From the NCBI GenBank assembly GCA_964030475.1, contig CAXIPT010000046.1, positions 50,901-114,900 of the forward strand: a stretch of 64,000 bases of DNA. Direction: 5' to 3'. This DNA is from Tethya wilhelma. Its lineage: Eukaryota > Porifera > Demospongiae > Tethyida > Tethyidae. The notes beneath the pieces were generated by a model. The model was given only the letters and a program-made list of their open reading frames with translations, was not told where the DNA came from and searched no databases. The position numbers were made by a program, and so were the translations under genes. Positions 35,660 through 47,935 of this stretch are shown here, piece after piece (position 1 is the first letter of the stretch; each line of letters begins with the position of its first letter).

Positions 35660-37947
35660 AATATCCCCTCACCACTACCACATCTAGACCTATTGATTGT
35701 ATTGGTCCTGACCTGTTGGTTACTCTTGTCCTTTGAGTTAATTATCTATAGTTTTCTTTAGTGCTGATCTAGTGTACTGTGCCAGTTGTTGTCCTGCAAG
35801 CCTAACATTAGGTACACACCCAAAACTATCTTCTATAAAGGTATATCCACCCATCCATACTAAGCCTGCCAATCTTCAACGTTGGTATCCTCACTCTCAA
35901 GATGCCTCTTTGTGAGCAAGCGTAAGGGACTGAGAAAGAGTTGAAAGTATATAATTTATTATTATTATATTATATAATATAAGGGTGTGTGTTAGTTAGG
36001 AGTGGAGTATCCTAATTGAGGGAAGTGTTTTTTCTTATGATTGCTAGCATGTGTGTGTGCATATGCATGTGTCTGACAGATTAAAATACACGCTTAACCA
36101 ACAAACTAAACTTATACACGTACACACATGTATGAACAGAGTTATAGATATATTGGTGTTAATTGTAAAGCTGTCTCTCAAAGAAGCCAAGCTGTATAAG
36201 CTTCATGTGGTAATGGAGGAGATATAATTATTAAATTTTATGAGCTACCAATGTTTCTCAGTGTATTTGTTGTCATTGATGCACTATGGTATATTGAAGG
36301 AATGCATAAAGTGCTTGAACTTTTTGAGCAGTTTGTTGGATATGACACTCTAGACAAGTACAGATACCAGAAATTTATCCAGTTCCATGTCAAGAGATGC
36401 ATGAGTTAAACTGTTTTAATCTCATTCTCAAGTTCTTTTTGGATGCCTTTCACAGGGTGGCTTACGCTGAAGATAGATCTGGAGCAGTTGATTAAGTCTC
36501 TTACTCTCTTGAAAAGTCAGTGCGAAAGCTAATGATTCATTCCTTCAAACAAGCAACTAGGTTGTATTGGTAACATATAGGTCACCTATTTGGTCATATT
36601 ACAAATGGATTAATTTGCACTGATCAATCCAGTCAGTTTTCATTGATTAGACCATTGTAGGAGTGAACATACTGACACAACATTTTTCTGTCAAAATGCT
36701 TCACATATGCAAGTATGTATTAGTACTCTCTTCTTTTACTTACACACATACCTTATATATTGTGACAACTGTACAGAATAGCTTGATGCAGATCCATAAT
36801 AATGCATATTTCATAAATCAATTGATACATTTACCATACATAAGATCAAAGTAGACTATAATGTACAGATGTTTTTCCTTTCAGATCCTTTAATGGTAGC
36901 TACATCAAAGAAATTGAAAGCTTAATGATCCAGATGGTGAACATATATATATGTGGAAGCATGACACGCAAGGGGAGCCCAGGGATGTAGTTTATGTATT
37001 CTCCCTGATAATATACTATATACACATTCTGTAGATCCTAAAGTGAATGTTGAACTTTCCAATTATAATATAACAATGTTGGACTTTTTGCTTATGTACT
37101 TGTATACTTATCTCTTGCTTAGTAGAAGTGTCAATTGTTATGCACATAATTTTAAAGTCAGTACGTGTACAGGTGTTTTATAGTGTTGAACACCATGCAG
37201 CCCTGGTCATGTGTATAGTTATGGCACAATAATGCTGTGTTATCTTCTCAAATTCTCATTAGATGGTATAAGTGGTGTTATCATACAATTAAACATGCAA
37301 CCCATGCAGCTCTTTGTATCATCGTTTCGCTAGGCTTGATCAATCCAGTCAGTTTTGAATAAATTTGGTATATATCTGGCCTGGCATAAGTCCAGTGACA
37401 ATCTCAAAAGTATATATTAGATTCACTCTAAGTACAGCATTCATCCACTCTAATACAGCTATGTGGCCACTACTTTGCATATGTACCCCTTTCACCAAAA
37501 CCATTGACAACAGAATACTTCAATGTATACATTAACATATTTGAGACAACAGATATTTAGATGCTTCCTCCCACATGTATACATTCACTATCTAAATCAC
37601 TTCTGCTTTGAATTTCTTTTTGATGTCTTTTGAAAGAATCTGAAAGTAGTTGAAGTGTATACCATGTGGGGGAGCCAATTGAAACTTAGGGGTGCAGTTT
37701 ATGTATTAGGCCATATGCTGAGATTTGAGATCATCCCTAAGCAACAAACATAGTTACATAACAATCTTAAACTTTTTTGTCAGTATTAGGGATGCAAGGA
37801 AATCTTCATAATGTACTTGTGCACTTATTCTGATTAAAATTCTAAATTACATGAAAAAAATAGAGTCGATAATTCATTAAACTAAGTGGATAGACTTTAA
37901 GTCAAGCTAATTGTTGGAAGTATATGTGGCAGGGTGTCACATTAAAG
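35660..37947. other. Upstream region of the membrane protein gene, with a diverged internal duplication
   Basis: GATCAATCCAGTCAGTTTT occurs at 36623 and 37338. GGGGAGCC...GTAGTTTATGTATT at 36974 resembles GGGGGAGCC...GCAGTTTATGTATT at 37670. This suggests an old tandem duplication of about 700 bp. No gene is supported. Confidence 0.4.
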
Positions 37948-39784
37948 ATGGTATATTACCACTTCAAAGTTGTGCTTATAGCTCTAGCTATAGTAGCTGT
38001 ACAATCAACAAGCATTTATTCTGATCATAATTCAAGCTCTGCTGGGTGTCCGATTTGGACAGTACCAAGTCCTAATAACACATGCTCTTGTGATTATTCT
38101 CTCTCATATGGTATGGAAATATCATGTGACAGTAATACTGTAACTTTTCCATTTTGCTACTGTATTTCATTATATCCAAGAAGTAACCTAAGTCTATTTG
38201 AGACTGCTATCATTGGATACTGTGTACAAAGATGCTATATTTCAACAAATGATACAACCCGATATAGTATGGGTCGTTCACAGATATTAGTGAAAAGTAC
38301 CTACAGCAATGATTCAGAAGAAATCAATCATGCCCTATGTAGTGATCTTGAAATGAATCGAACTGGTCTAATGTGTGGCAGTTGTGACTATAACAATGGT
38401 TTTGTACCTCCAGTGTGTTCTTACAGTTCCCGCTGTGTAAGCTGTATGGATTATGACATGAAATGGCTGGAGTATATTGGTATAGCATATCTACCACTAA
38501 CTGTATTCTATCTCTTTATCATTCTATTTAGAATCTCAGTGATTTCTCCAAGACTTCATGGCTATGTCACAATATGTCAAATATTGACATCACCTAATTT
38601 GTTGCGATGGATTTATGTAAATGCTTTGGACAACAGGCGAGAAGAATACATTGGGAAAATCTTAATAAGAACTCTGTTGGATTTTTACAGCATTTGGAAT
38701 CTAGATTTCTTTCGCACTGTATACCCACCATTTTGTATCCACCCAAACCTAAGTACCCTCAAGACTCGTTCTCTAGACTATGCAGTGGCTGTCTATCCTC
38801 TACTCTTAGTTTTACTGACGTACACCTTAGTTAAGCTTCATGACCGTTACATATTCTTTGTACGACTGTGGAGGCCATTTTATAAGTGTTTCAGATTTTT
38901 CCGTGAAGAATGGGATCTTACGACATCTCTTGTGAATGCTTTTGCAACATTTTTCCTGTTATCTTATGTAAAAATCTTAAATGTCTCCTTGGATCTTTTG
39001 ACCAACGTTGTATGATAGGAGTGATAAACAAGTAAATCAATTGTTTTTGAAGATAGATGGAACAGTTGAGTATTTTGGAAAACAACACCTACCTTATGCT
39101 ATGTTAGCGATGGTCATGTGCTTAGTCTTTAATGTTCTTCCATTGCTTCTCTTATGTATATACCCTTGTCTATGTTTTCACAAGTTTTTAAACTACTTCA
39201 ATCTACACAGTCATAGAGTTCATACCTTTGTGGAAGTTTTTCAAGGTTGCTTCAAAACACATCCTCGAGATTACAGATACTTCGCTGCTGTGTATATTTT
39301 CCTTAGATTCATCAACATATTAATCTCGTCTCTTGCACCAGTAATTTTCTACTTGGCTGTAGGAGGCACTATAATGTTAGCTAATGTAATTGCCTTAGCT
39401 ATCTTCAAACCATACCAGTCTAGTATGGGAAACACCCTTGATATCATACTTTTTGCAATTCTAACTTTAGTGTTTTTCTCTATTCCAATGCAACATGCTA
39501 TTGGATTCACAACATGGCACAAGTACGTAATTATGTACAACATTTTTCTGTACATATTGGCAGCATGTCACATACTGTTTGGTGTTGGCATTCTGCTCTA
39601 TCCACTTCAACCCAAAAAACTCAAGAATTTTTGTTTGTCGATCATTGAGCGATTGAAAAGACCAAATGAATTGCCCTCTAGCCCTACGCCAACTGAAAAG
39701 TCACCCCTACTTTCCAGTGCAGTCAAAGAGTACGCATACACTTCCTGTGCTCCTAGTACGATAACAATTTCAGTCAAAAACTGA
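37948..39784 (+). CDS. Cys-rich multi-pass membrane protein, one frameshift
   Basis: The Met at 37948 opens a signal peptide (VVLIALAIVAVQS). About 150 extracellular residues follow, with paired cysteines (CSCDYSLSYG, NRTGLMCGSC, CVSC) and N-glycosylation sites. Then come several hydrophobic segments: WLEYIGIAYLPLTVFYLFIILF, a pair near residues 285-350, and after the frame change LPYAMLAMVMCLVFNVLPLLLL, FINILISSLAPVIFYLAVGG, DIILFAILTLVFFSIPM and IFLYILAACHILFGVG. It ends in a Ser/Thr-rich cytoplasmic tail. The frame ends at TGA 39013, but the next frame continues the protein from 39011, so one base is missing or extra near 39008. It resembles a sponge-expanded family that I cannot name functionally; a receptor or surface role is inferred. 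It may be a pseudogene or contain a sequencing error. Confidence 0.7.
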
Positions 39785-40674
39785 TCATAATTAGAATTTT
39801 ATTACACTTATTTTTATTTTTTGCATATTATGGCATATTAAGGTTATTTGTACTGCCAGAACATTAGTCATGTTATTTTTTTTGTCATTATAATAATTAG
39901 TTTGTTGTGCTAACTCTTGAATCATGAATGGTTTACGTTTATCATTCACAAAATCCAACATTAGCTTCTTCATATGGAATTCTGGGGAAGACACCGCTGG
40001 TGCACAAGCCTAGCTAGTGCACTTATATGCATCATGCAACGGTGTATGATCATAGATTAATACTAGAGTACTCAGCCTCAGTATCAAGAAAACTGACAGC
40101 TAAAAAGTTAGCTAGACGAACAAATAATGAAGTTGCCCATTCGTACACTGCATATTTTTTGACTAATAATTGTTCATTGACATTTTAACACTACACTGCA
40201 TGTGGAATACATAAAACTTGGAACTCATGTGCATGTGCATAATGACGTAAGTTTCAGGAGGAAAAACTTCAGTTATTGTAATATCATTAAAGATTTTCTA
40301 GATCATCCAACTAACGATATTAAAAGTATGTTATTGACATGAACTGAGAGAGAACTTTAGCTGTCTGTGAAAACCATGCATGCTTCTCTGATCTATGTTC
40401 TGATGGGGAGGCATGGATGAGATTCTGGGATGTTGCAGGAATTGCATGATCCCTGGAAAACAGTTCTAGTAACTCTAAACTCTTGTACATGTGCTTGACT
40501 GTTTTCAATGACAGAGTCTGCCCTACAAAAGTTTAAGACTATGTTATTACTGTACAGATAAGGCTTTCTAGTGTGAATTATAGTTTACGTAGCTAAATTG
40601 AGTTGTGTGAAAGTATGCCTACACGTAAATTTGTGCATCTTCACATGAATTATGGTGATCATTAATTAGAATTA
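39785..40674. other. Gene-free spacer
   Basis: AT-rich DNA after the membrane-protein stop. I see no recognisable gene, RNA or clear repeat. Confidence 0.4.
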
Positions 40675-41700
40675 ATGTCACAAAAGAGTCAAAGGAAAGT
40701 AGCTATAGAGGCTGCTATGAAAACTGCTGGTGATGTTAGAGAAGCAGCACGTTTATATAATGTGCCAGTTAAGACACTTTGGTGCCAGTTCACTGGCCAA
40801 GTGGAATATTAGACTGTCATCCTGGTTCCCCTACAGTGCTTTCGAAAGAAGAAAGTGAGTTAGCACAATGCCTTATCTAAATGGCTGACATGGGTAAATC
40901 CTTTTGCTAATGAAACTACAGGGCAGTGGTTTCAAGGATTTACGTCTAGACATCCAGATCTTTCGATTTAAGCACTCCAGGCATTGTCATGCACAAGCAA
41001 TTAGTGGTAATTAAGAAAGCATATCATTTTTTTTTTGGAAAGCTTGGTGCTTAATATGAAAATTCAATTTGTTTTTTAAACCCATTCGAATGTTTAACTT
41101 GGATGAAACTGGAGTAACAATAGTCACAAACAGCAGAAAGTTTTCTCAGGGTTAGGTCAACAACATTTTGCAGTATCACAAATGCAGCAAGGGGCCACAT
41201 ACATACAGTTGTCATGTGTTTATGCCGCAATATTTGTTCTGCCACCATGTTTAGTTTATCTGTGAAAGAATTAAGAGTGTACCAGAAAAATTACAAAAAG
41301 GAGCAGTTCCTGGTACTATGTTCTGTAACAGTGACAATGTCTCGATAAACTCAAGATATGAGTAGTTTAAGGAGCATACCTCCTGCACGACTAATTCTTC
41401 TGACACAAGATGGGCATGCTTTCTATTGAATTAGCTAAATCAAATGATGTACACATTTTGTCTTCCCGCCCATACACTTACTACTACCCCTTGATGTGGG
41501 TGAGTTTAAACATTCTTCTTCAACATACATACCTCTTAAAAAAACCTGATCACATTAACAGCTTATCCCAGTGCCTTCACTTCTAACAATATCATTGCTG
41601 GCTTTAGGATATTTCCTCTTAATCCAGATGTTATTGATGATAAGATGCTCTCTCCTTCTCTTGCTTTTAAGAAAACTGCCATTGAAAACTCCCTCTGATA
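40675..41700 (+). pseudogene. Pogo/Tigger-like transposase relic (Psq HTH and DDE_1)
   Basis: The start encodes KVAIEAAMKTAGDVREAARLYNVPVKTLW, a Psq-type helix-turn-helix. Further on FNLDETGVTIV is the first catalytic Asp block of the DDE_1 domain. Near 41600 AGFRIFPLNPDVIDDKMLSPS matches the C-terminal region of jerky/Tigger-like proteins. Multiple stops and frame changes lie between the blocks, so the copy is inactive. Confidence 0.7.
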
Positions 41701-41839
41701 ATACCTCAAAAAAGTATAAAACCCAAAATCTCTAGCTTAATCAATATTGCAAATAGCATAGAGCATGCAAGAAATGGTTATGTAATGACACTAACTGAGG
41801 CCATAGCTTACTGACCATAAACTTTTCTATTGTCTGAAA

Positions 41840-42310
41840 GGGTAGGACAACACCCTCCTCTTGTCTTAGTCTTCGAAAGCACATCTTTAGGGCTGTCAGG
41901 AAGAGAGGAGTCGATCTCCTAGGACAAGTACACATATGTGGCTACATGATCTCTGTAGATTGTACCACCACTTGGAGTAATTTGAGATGGCACCAAATGT
42001 GTCTGTCTGTTCATTTCCTTGAGTGTGGAAGGATACAACAATGCCCTCCCCTTGTCTTAGTCTTTGGAACATAATTATATTCAGGGTCGTTGTGAAGAGA
42101 AGAGTCACCTAGGACAAGTAAACATACATGGATAGAGTGATCACATGTTCTCTGTAGATTTTACCACCATTTGGAGTGGTTTGAGAAGACACCAAACTTG
42201 TCTTGCTCTTCACAGTTTTTCCCTGAGTGAGAAAGGTATTACAACGCCCTCCTCTTGTCTTAGTCTTTGGGAGCACATCTTTATAGGGTCGTCATGAAAA
42301 GAGAAGTCAG
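41840..42310. repeat. Diverged tandem repeat, about 2.4 copies of roughly 200 bp
   Basis: CCCTCCTCTTGTCTTAGTCTT recurs at about 41851, 42042 and 42248. It is each time followed by AGGACAAGTA...CTCTGTAGATT...TTTGAG(A)...CACCAAA in the two full units. The copies have diverged by roughly a tenth to a fifth. No ORF is conserved across units. From 42311 to 43594 I see nothing further that I can name. Confidence 0.7.
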
Positions 42311-43594
42311 AACCTGAGCGGACACATTTATGTAATAAGTATATGAGGCAGTGGAAGCCAAAACAATGTTAGAATGTTGGGTCGAGTTCTTCACTTTTTT
42401 GTATTATTTACTAGTTAGTACAATCCCTCTACTTGTAGTTTTGACCACATGTCTGTATGTAACACTTCTTTGTGGTCAGATTTTTGTGATTTTAGCTTAA
42501 GAAGCCACACTGTAGTACTACATGACTGTAAAGTGTATTTGCATGGAAAGAGCACGAGTAAGGAAAGCTGAGCAGTGGTGAGCATTTACTAGGTAAGAGA
42601 GCCATGTGTTCATTGCTTCGACTACCTCTGGTGAGTGTATTGCTAGCGCTATTGTTGGAGATAAAGATATCTTAGAGAAGATGTATCGAACCTTTATGGT
42701 ACTTGTGAGGAATACCACCCTACTGCTGATGATGACACAAGACTCTGATGAATTATTTCATAGTAGTATTACATCAATGAGCCTTCCACCAGGATCTGCA
42801 GGTCCAGGACCTTGTGAATCTGGATGTTTCTGAGGCGGCAGAGTATAGGCTGAGATTGAACATGATATGTTCTTGAGGATAAAAAAAAGCAATGACTTAA
42901 CAGCTGTGTACGCTTTTGCCTACTGCCTTGTCAAAAAGCATTTTGTTTTCTTCATCCTATTGGAGAATAATTCACTCTTTGTGCTCTGAGGAAGCAAATT
43001 ATTGAAGTTGGACCATTACTGCGTGAGCATGGGTCTATGAAGTTGTAAGTGACACAGTAACATTCATCAAGAATTATGCATCTATATTTGGTCTCCCACA
43101 ACCTGCTGCACTTAAAGGTAGGCCAAACAGACACCAACCTATCTCCCTTGTAAGAAAGAACCTACTTATCATTTTCATGCCGACAATTGTATAGGCCAAA
43201 TTAAACTAATCCGTTTTGGCCTATTTCATATAGCGCACAATAATGATGAGATAACCTTATCCTTATCCTTTATGAGAGTTGGGCACACTCGGTGCATGGT
43301 GGATGCATGTCTTGGGCTTCCTATACATTACCAGAAATGTTCATTGTATGCTGGACATCAGCGTTTTTTGGCTTCTAACATTTACGGTACGCTACTCTAC
43401 ATATCTCTGGTTACAGTTGAAAGTGCTCTGTTTATACAGAAACGCATGCACCACAGCAAGCGGATATAAGTGGTATAAATATTGCCCTCAACACGTGTTG
43501 TGGTATCATTAGAGTCAGCTGTAGTATAGTGCTAACGAGACTCGTTAGTGCAGCGTTCTAATAGTGTATCACCGTCACTTACTGTCACACTACT

Positions 43595-44141
43595 ATGGAA
43601 AGAGCAAAGCGTTTGTGTGCCAATCATTCTTCTGGATACTATCACCAGCTGAACAGCCTGAGCACAGCAGATTTTATTGAAACTCTGAACCAGAAGCCTG
43701 AGAGAGAGAACCATCTGAGGTTTACTGAGCCAGCTCCACATGAACCTGATGGAATCTTTCTCGTGGAAAGGGTGGTTTCCCAGAGAGAAGTAAGGTACTG
43801 ATTTGTTTTACTTGTAGACAGTAAGACAATATTGCTATACATTATTTCAAGGTTTGCATGTACCATCTGCCACTTTATAAGGCAAGTGTATAATTTTTTA
43901 GGGAAAGAAACAGTACTGGGAAGGCTACAGCAAGGAGGATGCCTCATGGGTTGATTCAGCTGACATTACGGAAGCTGCAATTTCGTAAGTTTCCAACAGA
44001 CACTATGGCATGACTATAACATAAATTTATGGTTATTCATTTTTTGTAGAACATTTGCTGACCCTTCCCTCCTAAGCGAGAACTTCAATGTTAGTGACTT
44101 TGTTGTTTGTGTTAAAAGTAGTCTCAGAGCTGGATGTATAC
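43595..44141 (+). CDS. Chromodomain-like protein, 5' exons
   Basis: Three exons join with correct phases: 43595-43789, 43902-43984 and 44050-44141. The joined frame reads GIFLVERVVSQRE, then GKKQYWEGYSKEDASWVDSADITEAAI. This follows the chromodomain pattern (VExIL..R, GxxxYxxxW.GY, TWExxxxI) but lacks about three residues between Tyr and the W/G-Y block. A short tail with FADPSLLSENFNVSDFVV follows. Exon 3 ends at a GTAAGA donor and I cannot find the next exon; a CACCAAGGTGC repeat begins soon after. Chromodomains bind methyl-lysine histone tails; the role here is unknown. It could be a truncated host gene or transposon-derived. Confidence 0.5.
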
Positions 44142-45802
44142 GTAAGAATAACTTTAAATTAGATTTTCCTATTAGACTTAGGCACTCTATTACTTGGAAC
44201 AATGAAAGCACCAAGGTGCATAAGCCTCGGCGCACTCAACTAGCATGCACAACTGTATGCGTGACCTATCCGCCCAGCACGGTCCACTGAGATGCTGTGT
44301 CAGCCTAGCAAATTCTAGCCTGATGCAATTAAGGATGTACTGAGCTGTGGTTAGCTTAGCTATAATATTTAAACCTCTGTTTGGAAATTCATTGAATATA
44401 CTTTTGGTACTTGCAAATTGAATGCTCAGCTGTAGCTAGCTTAGGCTAAGCTGCCAGCAGTCAGCCTGACAGGCATTGATACAAAACACATAACTAACCT
44501 ACTATGATGGATACTTCTACACAAATTATTATTTCATTATTTCAGTAGTCTAAGTTATGCTTTGTATACTTTTGCTTTTGTCTGATACAACTCGGATGTT
44601 CTTCAGTATCATAACTAAGTGTGTCTAGCAGGGCTTCGGTGTGCAACATATCTGCTGCAGCATCATGCTTATTGCTTGAGAAGTAATGACGCTTAGCATC
44701 ATCATTGTTTTTCTCCACACCTATTATTATGCATGTATATGTGGTATTAATCACCGATTTTCATGGTGAAAAAACTGATTTACTTCTAGTTCACTTGCCT
44801 TGGCCTGAGAATTGCTTTATGTTGCCATACATAGACATTTGAATTGGCACATGTCGGAACAGAACATGCATATAGGGAGTAATGTGACACTTGTGGTGCC
44901 CTTCACACTTTGTCCCCAATGATAAATACAGCTGTATCCATTCTTTGATCTGTGTAGTGTTATTGTCAATGATAATTTGTACTTGAAGTTTGACTATACA
45001 TGACATAACTTACTATTTAAGACAAACCAGCGAAGTGGGATTGACTTTTGATATAATGGAGTATATGGAACCAAAGTTCTGTATTTAAAAGGGGGGTAGC
45101 TCATTGATGTGCACATATAGTACAATAATATTTACAATGAAGAAGAGACCCCTAGGTTAATTGTGAATTAATAACTTACTGTCCATAGGCTGACAACTGA
45201 ATTGCCAATATCTTCGTCAAGTAGTAATCTAAGTTTTGTTGGCAAATGTTGCACTAGTGTGCGTTTGTCTCGTCCTGTTAAAGGTGTCCAATCATGCACT
45301 TCACTTGGCCATCCCTTGTTTCGCACACATTGAATGTCAGCCCACATGATCGGACAGCTGCCACAAAGTTGTCTAAGTTGTTTGTAGCACCACCTCTCAT
45401 CATTTTGATTTTCTCGTCTAACCTGACCATTTGTAAAATAAGATTACGTATGAGTATGTCGACAATCCTAAGTAAAAGATGTAGTTCGTCCACAACAATG
45501 TGGTCAGGTTCTATATGAAAGAGAGGTTCCCCCACAGACCCTAGTCGTTGTTTTGGTGGTCTAGATGATGGTAATTTAGCACAGTCACGCATTGTTTGTA
45601 GACTTCTTTCTTGTGCAGGATCGAGGTGCATTTGTGTTCCATCTACATAGTACAGCATTGTAAAATGTAAACACAGGATGGCACATGTCAAGCTCACATG
45701 CACCTTTACGTACCTATCTTCTTTTGAAATGTGGCACCACACACAACAGTATATAGATGTAGCAGAGTTCAACCCCATTACAAGTAGCAAAAACTATAAT
45801 TG

Positions 45803-46975
45803 TGAATTGTACATGCATTGTGATCACGAGATGCCGGGAAATGTGCAGAATTGTGTGCAGGGCTCTCTGGAAATACCAGGAGAAGTACTTTCTCTACTGA
45901 CTAGTTTTTCTACCAATGGTCTCCTCAAACCTGTGTGGACTTTCTCTAGTTACTCCCGTGGATACAGCTTGAAAATTCACTGGAATTCATACCAGTCAGC
46001 TCCTAATAATGCCCGCTCGTATCTGTCTGCCAGGGCTGTCCGCAGCAGGCAGAGAATGGATGCCTATCTGTCTAAAAAGGCTGCTCCTAAACCCCAGAAT
46101 ACTAGTTCTGGAATTAATTAGTGTGATGGAAATCCTCCACTATCAGTGCCTCCCTCTCAGCAGGATGTAGGTACTGGTCACAGCATAGATAATAGTCAAA
46201 GTCTTCAAAATATCAAAAGTGATGGAACTCCTCCTCTATCTTTCTCTGCTGTATTGTGTGCTCAAGAATCTCAAGAAACTAGCTCTAGTCTAGATCATCT
46301 CTCAAGTTCCGCTATGGATCATCGGCCAGCTGAGTTTAATGCTACATCTGCAGGCTCATTGACCATTGAGTCTGGTTGTCAGACCAGTTGTCAGACTGGC
46401 CAGTCAGATCACTCCTTGCATGATGTCTTAGAGTCACCTTTTTCCAGTCCTGTGGCAGCCAGAACTAGAAATAAGTGTGCTGTGAAGTTTGGCTCTATGT
46501 GTGATGATCAAGTTCTTACTGCTGGTGACTCTCAGACTGTTGATCCTGGATTCTCTTTTCCTCGACTTAAGCTTCCTAAGTTAGCTGTCACAAGGTACCA
46601 TCAAGACTACTTCAGATGTGAGGACAAAGTTTCTGCTGATAGTGTGAAGTCCTGTATGGAATCTCAGTGGTCTGGTTTGGTTGGCCCTGGTAAGAAGGTT
46701 AAGGTGAAATTTAAGAATGAGTTTGTTGCTGGCCTGGTTGAGAAAGTTCTTTTTATCTCAAAGCTCTCTTCAACTTGTTCCTACTATTATGCCACTGCTA
46801 AGGTGGTTGTCTCTCTTCACGGCAATTCTTCAAGTTGTGAATATCAATTTAGAGATGTGATTTTATAGTCACTGTGTGTTATTATACTTAATTTTGTGTA
46901 TGTGTGCATGTTCTGTTCCCCATCCCTTCTGGGCCTATTTTGGCCTGTACAATGAATGAATGAATGAATGAATTG
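45803..46975 (+). mobile_element. ORF1-like retroelement insertion with (AATG)n tail
   Basis: A + strand frame runs from about 45834 to 46868 with one in-frame TAG at 46119-46121. It encodes PVWTFSSYSRGYSLKIHW, then a basic Arg/Lys stretch, a long Ser-rich linker and a C-terminal beta-rich segment (KVKVKFKNEFVAGLVEKV). There is no reverse transcriptase. The sequence ends in GGCCTGTACAATG repeats at 46947-46972, a tail style typical of non-LTR elements. It sits wholly inside an intron of the RAG1-like gene, in opposite orientation. I recognise it as transposon-associated only by style. Confidence 0.45.
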
Positions 46976-47428
46976 TGATTGGTCACTAAATGTTATATAC
47001 ACATGTTTGCGTAATATATGTACTGGTTTTGAATGAGTCTAGTACAAACCTTGTAATCACCACCAAGAAAGAATTCAAGTCTGTATGACTGTCCTTCAAT
47101 ATTGATTTCTCCATCCTTGATTGTGGTATTGATATCAGAGATAAGAGGCTCAAATGCTGTTGAGATCACATCATACGATTCGCTACCTTTCAGAGCTGCA
47201 AATGTGTGGTTACCTAGGTGCAGATAACAAACATGTGGTCACTCTTTATGGTTATCACTGAATAGCATTAAGACCAATATTGGTGTAATTTAGTGCCACA
47301 GAACTGGTGCATGTGCTAACCTGGTCAAAGATAGTGATCTAAATGCGTGTATTTCTCTGCTTGAGTAGGCTTGCGGCAAATGCTTCGCTGAGGCTAAATT
47401 CCATAGATTTTGCAATACTAGACTAAGT

Positions 47429-47935
47429 ATGGCAAGCCTTCTTCCAACTGTAATCGAAAATGAAGTTGTTGAAATGCCAACACTGTCACCACCTGAATCA
47501 CCGGTAAAATCAAAGCTTGCTCAAGCTATTCTGAATCAGTAAGTGATTGAAATACTTTTCTAGAATCTATTCTAAGAAAAATTTTGTTATTGTTTACTGT
47601 ATAACTATGTAGGCATGATCAAGAGTATGCAAATTTTCATGTTCGAGACTCTGAGTCTCAAACTGCAGCTGTTAAACTTGGCCATGATGACAAGTGTACA
47701 CGTGAAGTTCAAACTGTTGGAGCTTCTCCTGCGCCCAAGGCACTGACTGCAACTACAACTACAACTGCAGACATCCGCAGTCTACAAATTACATCAGCTG
47801 TACTCAAATTAGTCACTTTACAGGTTGGGTTGTGTATAACACAATGCACTTACTGTACTGTATCCTTTCTCTATTTAGCAATCATCTTTCAAGAAGAAAG
47901 AACAAGAGTTTTGGAAAAACTGTACTTCATTTTGA
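47429..47935 (+). CDS. Possible small three-exon gene, function unknown
   Basis: Exons 47429-47538, 47613-47823 and 47879-47935 join with consistent phases through GTAAGT...TAG and GTTGGG...TAG introns, giving 125 codons. The product starts MASLLPTVIENEVVEMPTL and has a Thr-rich stretch, then SSFKKKEQEFWKNC and a stop. I recognise no domain. It lies antisense in the intron of the RAG1-like gene between exons ending 48052 and starting 47213. It could be a real gene, cargo of that element, or chance. A different frame of the last exon has a hydrophobic tail, but it does not join in phase. Confidence 0.35.

Noticed and set aside
41840..42310. CRISPR-like spaced repeats
   Set aside because: The units are long, diverged and few, and the genome is clearly animal-type. 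No short identical repeats with unique spacers occur anywhere in the window.
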